Position numbers and translations under genes: made by a program. A stretch of 10,238 nucleotides of DNA from Thermoleophilaceae bacterium. Its GTDB lineage: Bacteria; Actinomycetota; Thermoleophilia; Solirubrobacterales; Thermoleophilaceae. How positions within the stretch are numbered: position 1 is the stretch's first letter; each line of letters starts with the position of its first letter. The notes under the pieces are model-generated. The model did no database searches. It had not been told where the DNA came from and saw only the letters and a program-made list of their open reading frames with translations. The stretch covers positions 1 through 10,238 of the forward strand of contig JACCSF010000424.1 of the NCBI GenBank assembly GCA_013813135.1, given 5' to 3'. Below, one piece after another: positions 1-5,894 of the stretch.

Positions 1-2
1 GG

Positions 3-89
3 CTCACTGAGATTGAGATCCGCGAGACCCACCGCGTCCACGAGCACGGCAGCTCGGCGATCGTCACGGTAACCAAGCCCGGAGGCTGA
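3..89 (+). CDS. C-terminal end of an unrecognised protein (partial)
   Basis: The window opens inside a reading frame whose last 28 codons are visible, ending at TGA 87-89. The tail reads LTEIEIRETHRVHEHG followed by SSAIVTVTKPGG. It alternates charged and beta-prone residues and has no membrane segment. Coding is supported by composition: about 24 of the 28 codons end in G or C, as in the other genes here. The other two forward frames stop, at 7-9 (frame 2) and 70-72 (frame 1). The family cannot be named from so short a tail. It may belong to whatever lies to the left, possibly an element next to the tRNA gene, but that is inference. Confidence 0.45.
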   Translation, partial: LTEIEIRETHRVHEHGSSAIVTVTKPGG

Positions 90-193
90 GGCGACACACG
101 ATCCCGGCTCGATGGACGCCGCACCCGTCTAGGACAACCTTCACGCGCCGCGGGCTCTCTGAGATGACCTCGCTGTGCATGTTGTCCGACGAT

Positions 194-213
194 TTGGGCC
201 CCAGTTGGGCCCC
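194..213. repeat. Tandem 11-bp repeat containing GGGCCC palindromes
   Basis: TTGGGCCCC occurs at 194-202 and again at 205-213, an 11-bp period, so both copies face the same side of the helix. Each carries the palindrome GGGCCC. A separate inverted pair, GGACAAC (132-138) and GTTGTCC (181-187), lies just to the left. No gene covers this stretch. It sits about 65 bp from the 3' end of the tRNA gene, where integrases often act, but no integrase is visible here. Confidence 0.5.
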
Positions 214-247
214 GGTTACATTAGAAGAACGAGGCCTATGGAAGCCG

Positions 248-268
248 AAACCCCCAGCTTTGCGGGGG
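248..268 (-). terminator. Intrinsic terminator of the tRNA-fMet transcript
   Basis: Reading the minus strand, CCCCC (268-264) pairs with GGGGG (255-251). An inner GC/GC pairing closes an AAA loop, with a one-base bulge, and TTTC follows at once. It begins 10 bases after the tRNA 3' end, as expected for a single-gene tRNA transcript. The T run is short, as is common in high-GC actinobacteria. Confidence 0.6.
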
Positions 269-277
269 CTTCGTGAA

Positions 278-351
<74 letters not shown>

Positions 352-364
352 TCGTAGGCGGACG

Positions 365-392
365 AATCTAGCAGCCGTCAGGAAGGCGTCAA
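365..392 (-). promoter_or_regulatory. Promoter of tRNA-fMet
   Basis: On the minus strand, TTGACG (392-387) and TAGATT (370-365) are separated by 16 bp. The -10 ends 13 bases above the tRNA 5' end, leaving a short leader for RNase P to remove. This is one of the best matches in the window to the housekeeping sigma consensus. The TGA inside the -35 box is the stop codon of the upstream SnoaL-like gene. Confidence 0.7.
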
Positions 393-823
393 CCGGCGGT
401 CGAGGCCTCGCGGGCCGCCGCCATCGCCTGGTCCTCGTCCAGGTAGCTGCGCACGCGGGCGATTTGGCGGTCACGCACGAGCGCCACGTGGAAGATGGGC
501 ACCTTGCCGATGTCGAGCCTGCTGTCGTGTCCGCGTGTATGGGCCACCATGCAGATCACCAGCTCGTCGCCGACGACCTCGATGCGCTCGACGTCGATGT
601 CGCTGAGCTCGATCACCCCGGCCACCTCCTCGGTCAGGAAGCGGACGGCGGCGGAGCGGCCGTAGTACACCTGTTGGCCAGGCCACTCGGGCGCGGTGTG
701 GAACTCGAAGTCGTGGCTCCACATTCGGGAGACGCCCGCGACATCGCCCTGATTCCAGAGCGCGTAGCCCTGCCTCACCAAAGCAAGGATTTCGTCCGAA
801 ACGCCCTCACGAGCCTCCCCCAC
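389..823 (-). CDS. SnoaL-like / NTF2-fold protein
   Basis: A 144-residue protein with the layout of the SnoaL/NTF2-like superfamily: an N-terminal helix (residues about 9-25, ILALVRQGYALWNQGD), a helix and first strand with MWSHDFEFHTAPEWPG (34-49), the YYGRSAAVRFL stretch (53-63), then the antiparallel strands of a cone-shaped sheet (IEVVGDELVICMVAHTRG and VPIFHVALVRDRQIARVRSYLD). Such proteins bind small hydrophobic ligands, and some are isomerases, cyclases or hydrolases. No catalytic set allows a choice of reaction. The start is GTG at 823; the in-frame TAG at 836-838 rules out a longer protein. There is no strong ribosome site, and the -10 box lies 10 bases upstream, so the mRNA is probably nearly leaderless. 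It is transcribed divergently from the oxidoreductase gene at 868. Confidence 0.88.
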   Translation of the reverse strand: MGEAREGVSDEILALVRQGYALWNQGDVAGVSRMWSHDFEFHTAPEWPGQQVYYGRSAAVRFLTEEVAGVIELSDIDVERIEVVGDELVICMVAHTRGHDSRLDIGKVPIFHVALVRDRQIARVRSYLDEDQAMAAAREASTAG

Positions 824-828
824 AGGGA

Positions 829-834
829 TAGGAT
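829..834 (+). promoter_or_regulatory. Candidate -10 for the oxidoreductase gene
   Basis: TAGGAT on the plus strand overlaps the minus-strand TAGGAT inside the palindrome TAGGATCCTA (829-838). It would place the start near 841, about 27 bases above the GTG at 868. I see no good -35 match at 16-17 bp spacing, so the call rests on the hexamer and its position. Confidence 0.35.
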
Positions 835-860
835 CCTAACTCGGACTCGACGCTTGGCAA
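833..860 (-). promoter_or_regulatory. Promoter of the SnoaL-like gene
   Basis: On the minus strand, TTGCCA (860-855) and TAGGAT (838-833) are 16 bp apart. Initiation six to eight bases beyond the -10 would fall at or just before the GTG at 823, predicting a leaderless or nearly leaderless mRNA. The -10 is half of a palindrome that also reads as TAGGAT on the plus strand. Confidence 0.55.
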
Positions 861-867
861 AGGACCT

Positions 868-3800
868 GTGAACCGACCCGAGCAGCGCACCAAGGTCGCT
901 GTTCTCGGCGGGGGCGTCGGTGGCATGACAGCCGCCTTCGAGCTGACCGCGACCCCCGAGCTGCGCGACCGCTACGACGTCACCGTCTACCAGCTCGGCT
1001 GGCGCAACGGCGGCAAGGGCGCGAGCGGGCGCAACGGCGCCGTGGCCGACCGGATCGAGGAGCACGGGCTGCACGTCTGGTTCGGCTTCTACGACAACGC
1101 CTTCCGCCTCATGCGCGATGCCTACGAGGAGGTCGGCCGGCCGCGGGGCTCGCCGCTCGCCACCTTCGAAGACGCCTTCAAGGGCTGCGACGAGCTCGTG
1201 CTCTACGACCGCCAGGGCGATGGCTGGCACCCCTTCCGCTTAGAGTGCCCCCGCAACCTGCTGCGCCCCGGCGACCCCGGCGAGCTGCCCACCTTCTGGG
1301 AGATGGCGGCCACAGCCACACGCTGGGCGCTCGGCGGCTGGCGCACCCTGCGCGATCAGCGCGACGACCTGGCCCCGGGCGACGCGCGCGCCGACCTGAT
1401 CCCCGACTGGTTCGAGAACCTCGCCGGCGAGCTGGCCCAGGAGCTGCTCGAGGTGCCTCTCGACGTGGCGGAGCGACTGCTCGGCCTGGCCGAGCGACTC
1501 GCGTCGCAGCGGGCCGGCAGCACCGATCACCTCGTGGCCCGGTTCGCCGGGCAGCCGCTGCTGCTGGTCAAGCTGCTCGAGGCGTTCCGCGAGTGGCTCT
1601 GGACCGCGGTCGTCGCCCGCCGCTACAAGGACGACCCCGACCTGCGCTTCTTCTTCACGGTGGTCGACACCGGTGTCTCCACCGTGGCCGGCATCGTCAA
1701 GGACGGCATCCTCGAGCACGGCTTCGACGTCGTCAACGACGAGGAGTGGGCCGACTGGCTGCGCCGCCACGGCGCGCGCGAGGGCACGATCGGCCGCACC
1801 CCGGCCGAGCGCTGCCCAGCGCTGCGCGCGGTGTATGACGTGGCCTTCGCCTACCCGGGCGGCGACATCGACGCCGCCGACTGCGCCGCCGGCACCGCCA
1901 CCAGCGACCTGCTGCGGCTCCTCTTCAGCTACCGCGGCTCGATCATGTACAAGATGCAGGCGGGGATGGGCGACGTGGTCTTCGCCCCCCTCTACGAGGT
2001 GCTCAAGCGCCGCGGGGTGCGCTTCGAGTTCTTCCACGCGGTCACAGCGCTGCGCCCGGGCGGAACCGGCGTTGACGCGATCGAGGTGGTGCGCCAGGCC
2101 GAGCTCGCGCCCGGGCTGGAGGAGTACGACCCGCTCGTGCCCGTGAAGGGACTGCCCTGCTGGCCGAGCGAGCCGCGCTGGGACCAGCTGGAGCCCGCCG
2201 CGCAAGGGGTGAACTTCGAGGCGGACCTGAACCCGCTGAACCGCCCGGTGCGCACGCTCGAACGCGGGCAGGACTTCGACGAGGTGGTGCTCGGCATCCC
2301 GGTCGGCGCGCTTGCGGACATCTGCGGCGACCTGATGGCGCGTGACGAGCGCTTCCGGCGCGGCATCGAGTCGGCCGCCACGGTGCGCACGCAGGCGTTC
2401 CAGCTCTGGTCCGACCGGGACGCCGCCGACCTCGGCTGGGCCTTCGACGAGAACTCGGTCACCGGCTGCTACGTGGAGCCGCTCGACACCTACTGCGACA
2501 TGACCCACCTGCTGCCGCGGGAGTCCTGGCTGCCGGGCGACGGGACGCGGACGATCGCCTACTTCTGCGGCGTGCTCGACGACCGCGCGGGCGAGACGCC
2601 CGAGCAGGCGACGAGGCGCGTGAAGCAGAACGCGATCGAGTTCGTGGAGCGCGACCTCGGCGAGCTGTGGCCGGACGCAACCAAGAGCGGCGCGTTCGAC
2701 TGGGGCGCCCTCGTCGACCGTGCCGACGGGACGGGTGCGGCGCGCTTCGACGCCCAATACTGGCGTGCCAACGTCTCGCCCTGGGAGCGCTACGTCCTGA
2801 CGCCCGCCGGCTCCGTGGAGCACCGCCTGCCCTCTGACGACTCCGGCTTCGCGAACCTGAAGCTGGCGGGCGACTGGACCCGCACCGGAATCGACGGCGG
2901 CTGCGTCGAGGCGGCGGTGATCTCCGGGATGGAGGCGGCGCGGGCGATCACGGGCGAGCCCAATCAGATCCCCGGCAAGAGCACCGCATGGCTGCAGCCG
3001 CAGCCGCGCGAGCTGCCGGCCTACGTGGAGTACGGCGGGCGAGCCACGGCGCCGTCTCCGTTCGCGTGCGAGGGCGGCCGGCTACAGGGCCTGCTGCTCC
3101 AGGGCAGCGGGCCGCGCATCGCCGCGCTTGTCGAGAGGATGTTCAACGTGCCCGCCGGTCGCGCCGTCCAGTACCGCGCGCTCGGGTCGCGCGTGATGCT
3201 GCTGATCGGCGATTTCCGCCGCGTCACCTCCCTGACGCCGCCGTTCGACCGCTGGGGAGCCGTCCGCGAGACCCAGGCGTCGTTCTGGATCCCGGTGCTG
3301 GCCGGTCGCGACATCGGCGACGTCTTCATCGCCGAGCGGCTGCTGCTGGCCGTGCCCTATGTCTTCGTGGACAACCCGATGTCCTACCTCGGCGGGCGCG
3401 AGACGTTCGGCTACGCCAAGACCATGGGTCGTTTCGATCCGGCCTCGGGCCTGGGCGACCACGTGACGCTGCAGGCGTTCGGCGGCAACTTCGGACGCAA
3501 CGAGGGCGCCGACTGGCGCGACTTCCTGGAGGTGAGCGCCGGGGCACGGGTCCGCGGTCCCGGGGAGCTCGAGCGCACCTCCGGGCCGCTGGCCCTGGTG
3601 CGCCACCTGGTCGGCGACACGCCCGAGCTCGCGGACGGCACCGAGGTGATCGTCGGCGACATCCAGCTCACCACCGGGCTGGTCGGCGACCTGCTCGCCG
3701 GCCGCGTCGGGCAGGTGTTCCTCAAGCAGTTCCGCGACGCGTCGGACGGCACACGCGCCTGCTACCAGGCGGTCGTGGAGGCGCCCGTCCAGATCCGGCG

Positions 3801-4110
3801 GGTGGAGAGCGCGCTCTCCGAGCGCGACTGGAGCATCAGCGTGCACCCGCTGGACAGCCATCCGATCAACCGCGAGCTCGGGATCGAGGACCAGCGAAGC
3901 GAGCTCGCCTTTGACATCGAGATGGACTTCGTTGTGGAGGACGGCCGCGAGATCGGCCGCGTGGCGGCTCCCCCCGGCGCGTTGCCGGGCGGGCTTCTCC
4001 CCGCGGCGTCCAATGGCACGGGAAGCGTCATCGAGACCGTCGCGCGCTGGGCCTGGAGGGAGCTCACGGAGCTGGAGCGGGCCTCGCTGGGCTGGCTGCG
4101 GCGCATCTGA
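868..4110 (+). CDS. FAD-dependent desaturase-like oxidoreductase fused to an acetoacetate-decarboxylase-like domain
   Basis: A 1080-residue two-part protein. Residues 1 to about 700 form a flavin oxidoreductase of the phytoene desaturase/hydroxysqualene dehydroxylase/amine oxidase superfamily. It has the dinucleotide fold VAVLGGGVGGMTAAFEL (10-26), RNGGKGAS (46-53), EHGLHVWFGFYDNAF (65-79) and the C-terminal FAD motif LKLAGDWTRTG then GGCVEAAVISGMEAAR (about 665-693). Residues about 720-1000 resemble acetoacetate decarboxylase, including VPYVFVDNPMSYLGGRE, GYAKTMGRFD with Lys851 where the Schiff-base lysine is expected, and VFLKQFRDASDGTRACYQ. The substrate is unknown; a hydrophobic or isoprenoid-like compound is possible. 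No signal peptide or membrane span is evident. The start is GTG at 868 with AAGGA just upstream (short spacing); the Rossmann motif begins nine residues in, as is usual. The gene stands alone and ends in a strong hairpin. The oxidoreductase call is firm; the decarboxylase-like call is likely. Confidence 0.9.
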   Translation: MNRPEQRTKVAVLGGGVGGMTAAFELTATPELRDRYDVTVYQLGWRNGGKGASGRNGAVADRIEEHGLHVWFGFYDNAFRLMRDAYEEVGRPRGSPLATFEDAFKGCDELVLYDRQGDGWHPFRLECPRNLLRPGDPGELPTFWEMAATATRWALGGWRTLRDQRDDLAPGDARADLIPDWFENLAGELAQELLEVPLDVAERLLGLAERLASQRAGSTDHLVARFAGQPLLLVKLLEAFREWLWTAVVARRYKDDPDLRFFFTVVDTGVSTVAGIVKDGILEHGFDVVNDEEWADWLRRHGAREGTIGRTPAERCPALRAVYDVAFAYPGGDIDAADCAAGTATSDLLRLLFSYRGSIMYKMQAGMGDVVFAPLYEVLKRRGVRFEFFHAVTALRPGGTGVDAIEVVRQAELAPGLEEYDPLVPVKGLPCWPSEPRWDQLEPAAQGVNFEADLNPLNRPVRTLERGQDFDEVVLGIPVGALADICGDLMARDERFRRGIESAATVRTQAFQLWSDRDAADLGWAFDENSVTGCYVEPLDTYCDMTHLLPRESWLPGDGTRTIAYFCGVLDDRAGETPEQATRRVKQNAIEFVERDLGELWPDATKSGAFDWGALVDRADGTGAARFDAQYWRANVSPWERYVLTPAGSVEHRLPSDDSGFANLKLAGDWTRTGIDGGCVEAAVISGMEAARAITGEPNQIPGKSTAWLQPQPRELPAYVEYGGRATAPSPFACEGGRLQGLLLQGSGPRIAALVERMFNVPAGRAVQYRALGSRVMLLIGDFRRVTSLTPPFDRWGAVRETQASFWIPVLAGRDIGDVFIAERLLLAVPYVFVDNPMSYLGGRETFGYAKTMGRFDPASGLGDHVTLQAFGGNFGRNEGADWRDFLEVSAGARVRGPGELERTSGPLALVRHLVGDTPELADGTEVIVGDIQLTTGLVGDLLAGRVGQVFLKQFRDASDGTRACYQAVVEAPVQIRRVESALSERDWSISVHPLDSHPINRELGIEDQRSELAFDIEMDFVVEDGREIGRVAAPPGALPGGLLPAASNGTGSVIETVARWAWRELTELERASLGWLRRI

Positions 4111-4115
4111 ACGCA

Positions 4116-4145
4116 CAGGCGCCCCGCGGGGGAGCGGGGCGCCTG
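4116..4145 (+). terminator. GC-rich hairpin terminator after the fusion gene
   Basis: A perfect 12-bp stem, CAGGCGCCCCGC (4116-4127) with GCGGGGCGCCTG (4134-4145), closes the six-base loop GGGGGA, five bases past the TGA. No T run follows, as is common for actinobacterial hairpin terminators. It also separates this gene from the convergent small-protein gene ending at 4244. The rest of 4146-4243 shows no further feature. Confidence 0.7.
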
Positions 4146-4243
4146 GTGTGGTGCCGGAGGGCCTTGGCCCCACGTTTGGATCAGGGGTTGCGCAGCGAGT
4201 TCGCCGGGCCGTGCGGGTCGGTGCGCCGCGCGGTGTCCGCGTC

Positions 4244-4588
4244 CTAGCCGGACGTGCCGCTGGTGGTCGCCTTGGAGCCGCGCAGCTCGACGCCGCTCGA
4301 CTGCGAGATCGCCGCCGCGGTCGCCGCCTCGTCCGTGCTGGATACGGTCGGGGCGCTCGACTGCGAGATCGCCGCGGCGGTCGCCGACTCGTTCTTGCCG
4401 GGGATGTCGGCCGCGTTCGGTGCCGGGGTCTCGACAACTATCACCTTCGACGCCGGCGCCGTGACGTCACCGTTGTCGATGAGGGTGTAGGCGCCGGTGG
4501 CGGCCGCGGCCCCGAGGACGAGTGCGACCACCGGGGCGGTAATCGTCTTGCGGGAAGGGAACCTGGTTAGACGCGCTGCGTATTCCAT
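4244..4588 (-). CDS. Small one-pass membrane or secreted protein with a duplicated repeat
   Basis: A 114-residue protein of no recognised family. Residues 1-14 are basic (RLTRFPSRK), 17-36 are a hydrophobic helix (ITAPVVALVLGAAAATGAYT), and the remainder is Ala/Ser/Thr-rich, low in hydrophobic residues and probably unstructured. The N-terminus looks like a signal anchor, or a signal peptide with no lipobox cysteine, so the tail should be outside the cytoplasm. The tail holds two copies of ATAAAISQSS (69-78 and 89-98), 20 residues apart. The start is well fixed: ATG at 4588 lies five bases after AGGAGGT, the strongest ribosome site in the window. It is divergent from ppx, and its function is unknown. 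The SD, codon bias and membrane-segment layout make it a real gene rather than a shadow. Confidence 0.8.
   Translation of the reverse strand: MEYAARLTRFPSRKTITAPVVALVLGAAAATGAYTLIDNGDVTAPASKVIVVETPAPNAADIPGKNESATAAAISQSSAPTVSSTDEAATAAAISQSSGVELRGSKATTSGTSG
4295..4392. repeat. 60-bp-period direct repeat inside the small protein gene
   Basis: Two 38-bp copies, at 4295-4332 and 4355-4392, match at 36 positions, and their starts are 60 bp apart. The period is a whole number of codons, so the repeat encodes a 20-residue unit with core ATAAAISQSS. The intervening segments have diverged. This is most simply an in-frame tandem duplication. Confidence 0.85.
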
Positions 4589-4593
4589 GAGGT

Positions 4594-4600
4594 ACCTCCT
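4594..4600 (-). promoter_or_regulatory. Strong Shine-Dalgarno site of the small membrane protein
   Basis: AGGAGGT on the minus strand, five bases (ACCTC) before the ATG at 4588. It stands out because most neighbouring genes lack a clear ribosome site, and it fixes the start of this gene. Confidence 0.85.
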
Positions 4601-4714
4601 GGGGTCCCAACCTTTGCGAGTCCGCGCCGGAGAGACCTGATCGAGTGCGGAAGTTCTAACCCGCCGCGAGCAGGCAAAAAGCGACCCTCGTCACATTCGG
4701 ATGCACGTCACAGA

Positions 4715-4720
4715 TACGGT
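4715..4720 (+). promoter_or_regulatory. Candidate -10 giving a leaderless ppx transcript
   Basis: TACGGT lies six bases above the ATG at 4727, so transcription would begin at or beside the start codon. There is no ribosome site in front of that ATG, which agrees with a leaderless mRNA. No convincing -35 is visible. Two direct CGTCACA copies (4689-4695 and 4706-4712) lie just upstream. Confidence 0.3.
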
Positions 4721-4726
4721 GCCGGG

Positions 4727-5650
4727 ATGGCCAAGAGCGTCGCCGTCGTCGATATCGGCACGAATTCGACGCGGCTGCTGGTGGCCGAGGTCGAGGACGG
4801 GCAGATCGCCGAGCTCGAGCGGCAGACGACGGTCACCCGCCTCGGCGAGGGGCTCGAGGCCAGCGGCCGTCTGTCGAACGCCGCCATCGCCCGCGTGTCC
4901 GAGGCGCTCGCCGATTACCGCGAGACGATCGACCGGCTGGGCGCCGAGCGGGTGGTGGCCGTGGCCACCAGCGCCATGCGCGACGCCGAGAACGGCCCCG
5001 AGTTCCGCGACGAGATCCAGCGCCGCTTCGACATCGAGGCGCGCACGATCTCGGGTGACGAGGAGGCGCGACTGACCTTCCTCGGAGCTACGGCCGGTCG
5101 CGACGCCGGCGCGGAGACGCTCGTGATCGACATCGGCGGCGGCAGCACCGAGTACGTCACCGGGCACCCCGGCAGCGGCCCCGGCTTCCACATCTCTACG
5201 CGCATGGGCTCCGTTCGGCACACCGAGCGTCACCTGCACAGCGATCCCCCCACCTCCGCCGAGCTGGCGGCGCTGGCCGAGGACGCGCGCTCGATCGTGG
5301 AGGGCGACGTCCCGCCGGACGTGCGCGAGCGCGTCGCCGCCGGAATCGCGGTCGCCGGCACCGCCACTTCGCTCGCGGCCATCGACCAGCAGCTGGATCC
5401 CTACGACCCCGACAAGGTGCACGGGTACCGGCTCAGCCGCGCGAGCTGCGACCGGCTCGTGGGCCGGCTCGCCGGGCTGACGGTGGCGCAACGCAGGCAG
5501 GTGCCCGGCCTGCACCCCGACCGCGCGCCGACGATCGTCGCCGGCACCGGGATCCTGCTCGAGTCGATGCGCGACTTCGGTCTGGACGAGATCGAGGTCA
5601 GCGAGAACGACATCCTGCACGGCGCCGCGCTGGGGGCCGCCTCAAAATGA
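4727..5650 (+). CDS. ppx: Ppx/GppA-family exopolyphosphatase
   Basis: A 307-residue cytoplasmic enzyme of the ASKHA (actin/Hsp70/sugar kinase) fold that releases phosphate from polyphosphate or from pppGpp. The phosphate-binding motifs are in order: VAVVDIGTNSTRLLVAEV (5-22), VAVATSAMRDAENG (77-90), ISGDEEARLTFLGA (108-121) with the conserved acidic pair, TLVIDIGGGSTEYV (131-144), and VAGTATSLAAI (209-219). The length matches the short actinobacterial type, which lacks the C-terminal HD-like extension of E. coli Ppx and GppA. Sequence alone cannot tell exopolyphosphatase from (p)ppGpp phosphohydrolase. The ATG at 4727 places the first motif in the usual position, and no ribosome site precedes it. 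In many actinobacteria this gene follows ftsB and a DUF501 gene, but here it stands alone, divergent from the small membrane protein. Confidence 0.95.
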   Translation: MAKSVAVVDIGTNSTRLLVAEVEDGQIAELERQTTVTRLGEGLEASGRLSNAAIARVSEALADYRETIDRLGAERVVAVATSAMRDAENGPEFRDEIQRRFDIEARTISGDEEARLTFLGATAGRDAGAETLVIDIGGGSTEYVTGHPGSGPGFHISTRMGSVRHTERHLHSDPPTSAELAALAEDARSIVEGDVPPDVRERVAAGIAVAGTATSLAAIDQQLDPYDPDKVHGYRLSRASCDRLVGRLAGLTVAQRRQVPGLHPDRAPTIVAGTGILLESMRDFGLDEIEVSENDILHGAALGAASK

Positions 5651-5677
5651 AGGCGCCGGCATCATGCCGGCGCCTTC
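5649..5677. terminator. Shared bidirectional hairpin terminator
   Basis: GAAGGCGCCGGC (5649-5660) pairs perfectly with GCCGGCGCCTTC (5666-5677) over 12 bp, with the loop ATCAT. The first two bases are the last two of the ppx stop codon TGA. Read on the minus strand, ATTTTGAG follows the stem, a better U-containing tail than on the plus strand. It can therefore end both ppx and the minus-strand small RNA. Confidence 0.75.
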
Positions 5678-5828
5678 AAAAACGGCCCCATCAGGACGGG
5701 CAGGGGTACGTGCCATGAAAGGGCCTAGCGGTCCGGACGGCGGGAGGCGCCGATACGATGCGGCTTCGCCCGAACCTATGTACCGAGTGAAGACCGACGG
5801 GTTGGCCGTACGGCACCTCACCCAGCGC
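5649..5828 (-). ncRNA. Candidate autonomous small RNA with rod-like fold (6S-like?)
   Basis: An RNA of about 180 nt on the minus strand lies between the ilvG and ppx stop codons. It has a near-consensus promoter just upstream and a 12-bp hairpin at its end. Helices found by eye nest in order: GGGT 5823-5820 with ACCC 5707-5704; GTGCC 5816-5812 with GGCAC 5714-5710; GGCC 5807-5804 with 5725-5722; CGGTC 5796-5792 with GACCG 5733-5729; CGG 5785-5783 with CCG 5740-5738; AGG 5777-5775 with CCT 5747-5745. These are separated by internal loops and capped by a small hairpin region. A long interrupted rod of this size recalls 6S RNA or mycobacterial Ms1, but I see no sequence signature proving it. SRP RNA, tmRNA, RNase P and common riboswitch cores were not recognised. 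Nothing downstream is on the same strand, so it is not a leader. Confidence 0.55.
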
Positions 5829-5833
5829 GGGGG

Positions 5834-5862
5834 ACTATAACCCAGTTGGTACCGGTTGAAAA
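5834..5862 (-). promoter_or_regulatory. Promoter of the candidate small RNA
   Basis: On the minus strand, TTTTCA (5862-5857) and TATAGT (5839-5834) are separated by exactly 17 bp. This is the best -10 in the window. Initiation is expected near G5828 or G5826. Two ACCGGT palindromes (5851-5856 and 5869-5874) flank the -35 symmetrically and might be an operator. Confidence 0.65.
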
Positions 5863-5894
5863 GGGTGCACCGGTGACCTGCGTATACAGAGGGG

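Noticed and set aside
1240..2823. Long minus-strand open frame (527 codons) opposite the oxidoreductase gene
   Set aside because: It is the antisense shadow of a strongly supported gene in GC-rich DNA. The translation is rich in Arg, His, Gly and Val with no recognisable motif and no ribosome site.
2988..3914. Plus-strand 308-codon frame inside the fusion gene
   Set aside because: An Arg/Ala-rich alternate frame of the fusion gene, whose own frame has clear domain motifs throughout.
3082..4437. Minus-strand open frame of 451 codons
   Set aside because: It runs through the decarboxylase domain, the terminator and the small protein gene on other frames. Its Arg/Pro-rich N-terminus is typical of a shadow frame.
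5700..5830. Riboswitch, SRP RNA, tmRNA or RNase P RNA as identity of the small RNA
   Set aside because: No core sequence of these classes was recognised: no GGAAGG tetraloop region of SRP RNA and no tag reading frame. No gene lies downstream on the same strand for a riboswitch to control.
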